9,072 nucleotides of DNA from Bacteroidales bacterium (lineage in GTDB: Bacteria; Bacteroidota; Bacteroidia; Bacteroidales; ML635J-15): the NCBI GenBank assembly GCA_017997855.1, contig JAGOEF010000052.1, positions 1 to 9,072 of the forward strand, given 5' to 3'. Positions 5,788-9,072 of this stretch are shown here, in pieces (the stretch's first letter is position 1; the number at the start of each line of letters is the position of its first letter). The notes beneath the pieces are model-generated. The model searched no databases. It saw nothing but the letters and a program-made list of their open reading frames with translations, and was not told where the DNA came from. Both the position numbers and the translations under genes were made by a program.

Positions 5788-7218
5788 TTAAAAATACAAA
5801 TCGCGCTTACCGGCTTTTATTTGTTCAATTCGCTTTTTCAGTTCATCAAGGTTACGATACCCCTCAAGCTTCAGCAATTCTTCGTCAATCAGTTTCCAGC
5901 CTTTCTCGGCCACCTGCGGGGTTGCATAGTCGCAAAGGTATTCAGCGAGTGTGAGAATGGCATTGGGAGAGCAGTAACGCTTAATAAAGCCCGGAACACT
6001 GAATTCCATAAAGTGCTCACCGGTACGACCCTTGCGGTAACATGCGGTACAAAACGAAGGTAAGAATTTCTTATCAATCAGTTCATCAATAATTTCACCC
6101 AGCGAGCGGGTATCGTTTATAGCAAACTGCTCGCGGTTTAAATCCTGATCTTCGTTCAGGTTATTGGAATAACTACCCAGTTCCAGTTTGGTTCCACCGT
6201 CGATTTGAGAAACACCAAAGCTGATAACTTCATCGCGAACACGGGCTGTTTCGCGTGCCGTAAGAATTAAGCCCGTATAAGGCACTGCCAGACGTAGAAT
6301 AGCGATAATACGCACAAAAACATCATCATCAACAATGTATTCCGGATCGAGATCCAGACCCAGAGCACTCTTAATACGCGGGAACGAAATGGTATGAGGA
6401 CCCACATGATAGCATGCCTCCAGATGATTTGTATGACGCACCAGTGCCATCACCTCGAATCGCCAGTCGTATAGACCAAACAAGGCACCGATACCTACAT
6501 CGTCAACACCGGCTTCCTGAGCCCTGTCGAGACCGGTTAACCGGTAATTGTAATCCTTTTTAGGACCGGAAAGGTGATATTTTTTATAGGCTTCGGGATG
6601 GTAGGTTTCCTGAAAAATCTGATATGTCCCGATGCCGGCTTCGTGAACCGTACGAAACCCTTCAATTTCTAAAGGAGCCGCATTGATATTTACCCGCCGG
6701 ATTTCGCCATTGCCTTTTTTAACCCCATAGGCAATTTTCACCGTGTGGGCAATATACTCGGGCGAGTAGGCCGGATGTTCTCCATATACCAGAATCAGCC
6801 TTTTTTGACCGTTATCTTCAAGAGCTTCAATCTCCTGCACCAATTCATCGTCGGTAAGCGTGCGCCGCACTGCCTGTTTATTGGAGGCTTTAAAACCGCA
6901 GTAGCGGCAATTATTAATACACTTATTGCCAATATACAGTGGAGCAAATAAAACGATTCGGTTGCCGTAAACCTTTTCTTTTAAGGTACGGGCTCCGTCT
7001 TTAATCTCGCGGATTAATGTTTCGTTGTCGGCATTAATCAGCACGGCGGTTTCTTCCAAGCTCAGTCGCTCTTTATTCAGCGATTTGTTGATGACTTCGC
7101 GAACACGCTCGGGAGAAGGATTGCGTGTAATTTCCAGAAAATGCTCAATCTCTTCGGCATCAATAAAAGGCTGCATCCTTTTATCGGGAATTTTGTACTC
7201 TTGTGGTGTGAAAATCAT
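5788..7218 (-). CDS. hydG: [FeFe]-hydrogenase H-cluster maturase HydG (tyrosine lyase, radical SAM)
   Basis: 476 residues, the normal length for HydG. The family cleaves L-tyrosine to p-cresol and dehydroglycine and turns the latter into CO and cyanide on a second cluster, yielding an Fe(CO)2(CN)-cysteine synthon for the H-cluster. The radical SAM motif C-x3-C-x2-C is at Cys100, Cys104 and Cys107 (N-K-C-I-N-N-C-R-Y-C-G-F). The auxiliary-cluster motif C-x2-C-x22-C is at Cys390, Cys393 and Cys416, which separates HydG from ThiH and shows that CO/CN synthesis is intact. G-P-H-T-I-S-F-P-R near 273-281 probably contains the histidine ligand of the dangler iron (likely His275). S-Q-I-D-G-G-T is at 337-343. 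It is the first gene of a four-gene minus-strand operon with two TM1266 proteins and an Rrf2 regulator. A terminator isolates it from ferritin upstream. Confidence 0.97.
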   Translation of the reverse strand: MIFTPQEYKIPDKRMQPFIDAEEIEHFLEITRNPSPERVREVINKSLNKERLSLEETAVLINADNETLIREIKDGARTLKEKVYGNRIVLFAPLYIGNKCINNCRYCGFKASNKQAVRRTLTDDELVQEIEALEDNGQKRLILVYGEHPAYSPEYIAHTVKIAYGVKKGNGEIRRVNINAAPLEIEGFRTVHEAGIGTYQIFQETYHPEAYKKYHLSGPKKDYNYRLTGLDRAQEAGVDDVGIGALFGLYDWRFEVMALVRHTNHLEACYHVGPHTISFPRIKSALGLDLDPEYIVDDDVFVRIIAILRLAVPYTGLILTARETARVRDEVISFGVSQIDGGTKLELGSYSNNLNEDQDLNREQFAINDTRSLGEIIDELIDKKFLPSFCTACYRKGRTGEHFMEFSVPGFIKRYCSPNAILTLAEYLCDYATPQVAEKGWKLIDEELLKLEGYRNLDELKKRIEQIKAGKRDLYF

Positions 7219-7236
7219 TGTATAAAAATTAAAGTA

Positions 7237-7244
7237 CAGAAATA
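7237..7244 (-). promoter_or_regulatory. Possible hydG operon -7 element TATTTCTG
   Basis: On the minus strand TATTTCTG lies 18 bases before the hydG ATG and is one mismatch from TAnnTTTG. No clear -33 TTTG stands at the right distance; a T-rich stretch from the upstream terminator is about 19 bases away. The element sits in the imperfect inverted repeat AGTA-CAGAAA-TACT (7233-7246), which could be an operator. Only 43 bases separate the terminator from hydG, so the promoter must be here or readthrough must feed the operon. Confidence 0.3.
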
Positions 7245-7261
7245 CTAAAATAAATCAATAA

Positions 7262-7285
7262 AAAAACTGCCCAAAGGCAGTTTTT
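7262..7285 (-). terminator. Intrinsic terminator after ferritin
   Basis: Perfect 10-bp stem: AAAAACTGCC (7262-7271) pairs with GGCAGTTTTT (7276-7285) around a CAAA loop. Read on the minus strand, the hairpin follows the ferritin stop by 16 bases and ends in a run of six T. It should end ferritin transcription and so separate that gene from the hydG operon. The stem is symmetric and could also act on the plus strand, but no plus-strand gene ends there. Confidence 0.85.
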
Positions 7286-7301
7286 AAAAAATTTTAGAAT
7301 A

Positions 7302-7799
7302 TTATTGAGCAGCTCTCATAGCAACTACATCCCTGTCGAAAATATAAAGGCTTGCATTGTCCTTGCCCAGCAGCGCCAAACGATCGAGAATGTTATTTAC
7401 ACTGGCTTCTTCTTCGATTTGTTCGGTAACAAACCACTGAACCCAGTTTTGAGTTGCATAATCGTTTTCTTTAACGGCCATGGCAACAATCTTGTGGATG
7501 CTTTCGCTGATATATTGTTCGTGTTTAAGAACTTCCTCGAAAAGAACATGAACATCAGCCCATTTTTCGGGTGCTTTTTCTATTGCCGGAATCACGGCTT
7601 TACCACCACGTTCGTTGATATATCCAACAAACTTAAGCATGTGCATTTTTTCTTCTTCGGCCTGAGCATATAACCAGGCTGCCGTACCATTGAGCTTATT
7701 GGTTTGCGCCCATACAGCCATGGATAAGTACAAAAATGATGAATACGCTTCTTTTTCAACCTGTTCATTCAGGATTTTTTCGATATTTTTTGTCAACAT
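7302..7799 (-). CDS. ftnA: Bacterial non-heme ferritin
   Basis: 165 residues, the usual length of FtnA-type ferritin, a 24-subunit cytoplasmic cage that oxidises Fe(II) and stores ferric mineral. The ferroxidase ligands are all in place: Glu17, Tyr24, Glu50 and His53 (E-E-E-K-M-H), Glu94 (K-H-E-Q), Glu126-Gln127 (T-E-Q) and Glu130 (Q-I-E-E-E). There is no heme-binding methionine arrangement suggesting bacterioferritin. It is monocistronic: its own TAAATTTG promoter element upstream and a strong hairpin terminator downstream. It is divergent from the Nim-like gene and lies between hydG and hydE. Iron storage beside an iron-demanding maturation system may be functional or accidental. The specific symbol is by similarity to FtnA. 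Confidence 0.95.
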   Translation of the reverse strand: MLTKNIEKILNEQVEKEAYSSFLYLSMAVWAQTNKLNGTAAWLYAQAEEEKMHMLKFVGYINERGGKAVIPAIEKAPEKWADVHVLFEEVLKHEQYISESIHKIVAMAVKENDYATQNWVQWFVTEQIEEEASVNNILDRLALLGKDNASLYIFDRDVVAMRAAQ

Positions 7800-7823
7800 A
7801 ATTAAAAGAATTTTGTGGTTATG

Positions 7824-7833
7824 GTTTTAAAAC
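7824..7833. repeat. 10-bp palindrome GTTTTAAAAC in ferritin leader
   Basis: GTTTTAAAAC is a perfect palindrome lying between the ferritin -7 element (7865-7872) and the ferritin ATG. It could be a regulator site in the untranslated leader, but such AT-rich palindromes arise easily by chance, and it does not match a Fur box. Confidence 0.25.
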
Positions 7834-7864
7834 AATTTAATTTCGCAAATGTTCAGAAAGCATA

Positions 7865-7872
7865 CAAATTTA
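7865..7872 (-). promoter_or_regulatory. Ferritin promoter, -7 element TAAATTTG
   Basis: The minus strand reads TAAATTTG, an exact TAnnTTTG match, 65 bases before the ferritin ATG. This would leave a leader of about 60 bases containing a palindrome. No convincing TTTG -33 element is visible at the expected distance, so confidence is moderate. The region is shared with the divergent Nim-like gene. Confidence 0.5.
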
Positions 7873-7915
7873 CTAAAGCTTTTTGTATTTTTAAGAAAAA
7901 ATTAAACGAATAGTT

Positions 7916-8377
7916 ATGAACAAGCTGCCAATAACCCGTCACGAAGAGGCAAGGATGGTTCTCGAAAAAGCTGAAGTTTGCACACTGGCCATTCCTGATG
8001 GTAATAAAGCCTATGCAATTCCGATGAATTTCGGTTTTACAGGAGAATACATTTACTTTCATGGTGCACCATTCGGTAAAAAAGTTGAATTATTGCAAAA
8101 CAATCCCGAAATATCAGCTGTGTTTTACACGGATGCGGCACTAAATATACGGCACGAGAATGTGGCCTGCAGCTACTCGATGAAGTTTCGTTCGGTAATT
8201 GTAAACGGGCAGGCCGAAATGGTTACCGACAACGACGAAAAAATCATTGCTTTAAATTCCATGATGAAAAAATTTAGTCCTAAAGATGATTTTAAGTATA
8301 ATGCCCCGGCTTTAAACAACGTTCATGTATTCAAGCTTAAATTCTTGAATTACACAGCATATAAACGCGGATATTAA
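7916..8377 (+). CDS. Nim-like pyridoxamine 5'-phosphate oxidase-fold (flavin-binding) protein
   Basis: 153 residues with the split-barrel fold of small PPOX proteins, most like the NimA (5-nitroimidazole resistance) group. Marks are the N-terminal helix R-H-E-E-A-R-M-V-L, strand A-Y-A-I-P-M-N-F-G-F (32-41), I-Y-F-H-G-A (46-51), G-K-K-V-E-L-L-Q-N-N-P (54-64), and C-S-Y-S-M-K-F-R-S-V-I-V-N-G-Q-A (85-100), where flavin-phosphate contacts usually lie. Such proteins bind FMN or related flavin cofactors and act in redox reactions; few have known substrates, and relatedness to NimA does not by itself mean drug resistance. The gene is divergent from ferritin (116-base spacer) and precedes hydE in the same direction with a 104-base gap. 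No exact promoter element was seen ahead of it. Confidence 0.88.
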   Translation: MNKLPITRHEEARMVLEKAEVCTLAIPDGNKAYAIPMNFGFTGEYIYFHGAPFGKKVELLQNNPEISAVFYTDAALNIRHENVACSYSMKFRSVIVNGQAEMVTDNDEKIIALNSMMKKFSPKDDFKYNAPALNNVHVFKLKFLNYTAYKRGY

Positions 8378-8379
8378 AC

Positions 8380-8438
8380 TTTCACTTCATTAAAAAAACA
8401 CTGGCTTAACCGGAGCTCAGCAAAAGTGAAAAAGTGAA
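8380..8438. promoter_or_regulatory. Repeated AAAGTGAA motifs upstream of hydE (candidate operator)
   Basis: Two exact, directly adjacent copies of AAAGTGAA occupy 8423-8430 and 8431-8438. TTTCACTT at 8380-8387 is the exact inverse of AAGTGAAA at 8424-8431. The repeats end 43 bases before the hydE ATG, where a regulator could bind beside the promoter. No known binding site is recognised, and the same motif is not found upstream of hydG. Treat as a candidate only. Confidence 0.35.
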
Positions 8439-8460
8439 CAAAAACACGTTGGATCGGTTA

Positions 8461-8468
8461 AATATTTG
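8461..8468 (+). promoter_or_regulatory. Possible hydE -7 element AATATTTG
   Basis: AATATTTG is one mismatch from TAnnTTTG and ends 13 bases before the hydE ATG, the same geometry as the dnaX promoter in this window. No clear -33 element is seen. If it is used, the tandem AAAGTGAA repeats fall roughly at -50 to -35, a plausible position for a regulator. Confidence 0.3.
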
Positions 8469-8481
8469 TAATCAAGAGCCT

Positions 8482-9072
8482 ATGATAAGCGAGATTATCA
8501 GTAAAAAACAATTTACGCACGGGGAATTGGTGTATTGTCTCAACAGCGAAGGTGAGGAGCGAAGAAAACTATTTGAGGCGGCCCATAAGGCAAAAAAAGA
8601 TCTACTTGGCAACAAGGTGCATTACCGTGGTTTGATAGAGTATTCAAATATCTGTTCTAAAAACTGTTACTATTGCGGAATCAGACGCGACAACAATAAA
8701 ACCGGCCGCTATACCATTACGGATGAAGAAGTAATCGAGTCGGCAATGTTTGCTTACGAAAAAGGCTATGGATCGATTGTACTGCAAGCCGGTGAAATAA
8801 GTTCGAATGTTTTCACTCAGAACATCGAAAAACTGATTAAAGAAATCTTACAACGCTGCGATAACCGTCTTGCCATTACCTTATCGCTTGGTGAACAACC
8901 ACTTGAAACACTGAAACGCTGGTTCGATGCCGGAGCCTCGCGGTATCTTATCAGAATTGAAACTTCCAGCCGCAATCTGTATTCGCGCTTGCACCCCAAC
9001 GACGCCCGGCACAGCTACGACGAAAGACTTGCCTGTATAGGACGTGTTCGGGAAATCGGTTATCATGTGGGC
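8482..9072 (+). CDS. hydE: [FeFe]-hydrogenase H-cluster maturase HydE (radical SAM), partial
   Basis: The first 197 residues are present; the right edge cuts the gene (HydE is usually about 340-360 residues). The frame starts at an ATG preceded by a weak AAGAG-like sequence. The radical SAM motif C-x3-C-x2-C is at Cys58, Cys62 and Cys65 inside R-G-L-I-E-Y-S-N-I-C and C-Y-Y-C-G-I-R-R, a context typical of HydE (BioB-like). Further HydE marks are I-V-L-Q-A-G-E, L-S-L-G-E and Y-L-I-R-I-E-T-S, followed by L-H-P-N near the edge. HydE acts on the HydG-made Fe(CO)2(CN)-cysteine product on the way to the dithiomethylamine-bridged 2Fe unit, which HydF carries to the hydrogenase. It lies on the opposite strand from hydG, three transcription units away. 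Confidence 0.95.
   Translation, partial: MISEIISKKQFTHGELVYCLNSEGEERRKLFEAAHKAKKDLLGNKVHYRGLIEYSNICSKNCYYCGIRRDNNKTGRYTITDEEVIESAMFAYEKGYGSIVLQAGEISSNVFTQNIEKLIKEILQRCDNRLAITLSLGEQPLETLKRWFDAGASRYLIRIETSSRNLYSRLHPNDARHSYDERLACIGRVREIGYHVG

Noticed and set aside
7305..7673. Plus-strand open frame of 122 codons antisense to ferritin
   Set aside because: The ferritin reading has every ferroxidase ligand. The antisense frame is Phe- and Asn-rich with no recognisable feature.

Overview
The window looks like chromosome of an anaerobic or facultatively anaerobic member of the Bacteroidota. The evidence is a secreted protein with a type IX secretion (Por) C-terminal sorting domain, a DUF3127 protein (a family typical of this phylum), moderately AT-rich DNA, almost no Shine-Dalgarno sequences, and at least two exact matches to the Bacteroidota -7 promoter element TAnnTTTG. 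The [FeFe]-hydrogenase maturases HydG and HydE point to hydrogen metabolism and an anoxic niche. Species cannot be named from this sequence.

Left part (1-2850): a DUF3127 gene runs off the left edge on the minus strand. Divergent from it are two closely spaced plus-strand genes: a small protein with two membrane helices and a GAF-like tail, and a Cof-type HAD phosphatase. The phosphatase overlaps tail-to-tail with a minus-strand gene for a secreted protein of unknown function that carries a T9SS sorting domain.

Middle (2851-4841): a divergent promoter region leads into dnaX, the DNA polymerase III clamp-loader subunit, with an intact AAA+ core, zinc site and a long proline/threonine-rich linker. 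Its last codons overlap the end of the next minus-strand gene.

Right part (4830-9072) is the interesting section. A minus-strand operon reads hydG, TM1266-family protein 1, TM1266-family protein 2, Rrf2-family regulator, with gaps of 15, 5 and 5 bases. Upstream of hydG, behind a strong intrinsic terminator, is a ferritin gene on the minus strand. Divergent from ferritin is a Nim-like flavin-binding PPOX protein, followed by hydE on the plus strand, cut by the right edge. HydG makes the Fe(CO)(CN) synthon and HydE processes it for assembly of the H-cluster 2Fe subcluster. The TM1266 proteins and the cysteine-bearing Rrf2 protein are likely the regulatory arm, and ferritin may supply or buffer iron. 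HydF and the hydrogenase itself are not in the window. hydF could lie downstream of hydE, but that is not visible.

No rRNA, tRNA, CRISPR array, insertion sequence, integrase or replication origin was seen. There is no gene-free stretch longer than about 160 bases. I found no plainly novel system. The best candidate for a second look is the hydG-TM1266-TM1266-Rrf2 module with the adjacent ferritin, Nim-like protein and hydE.
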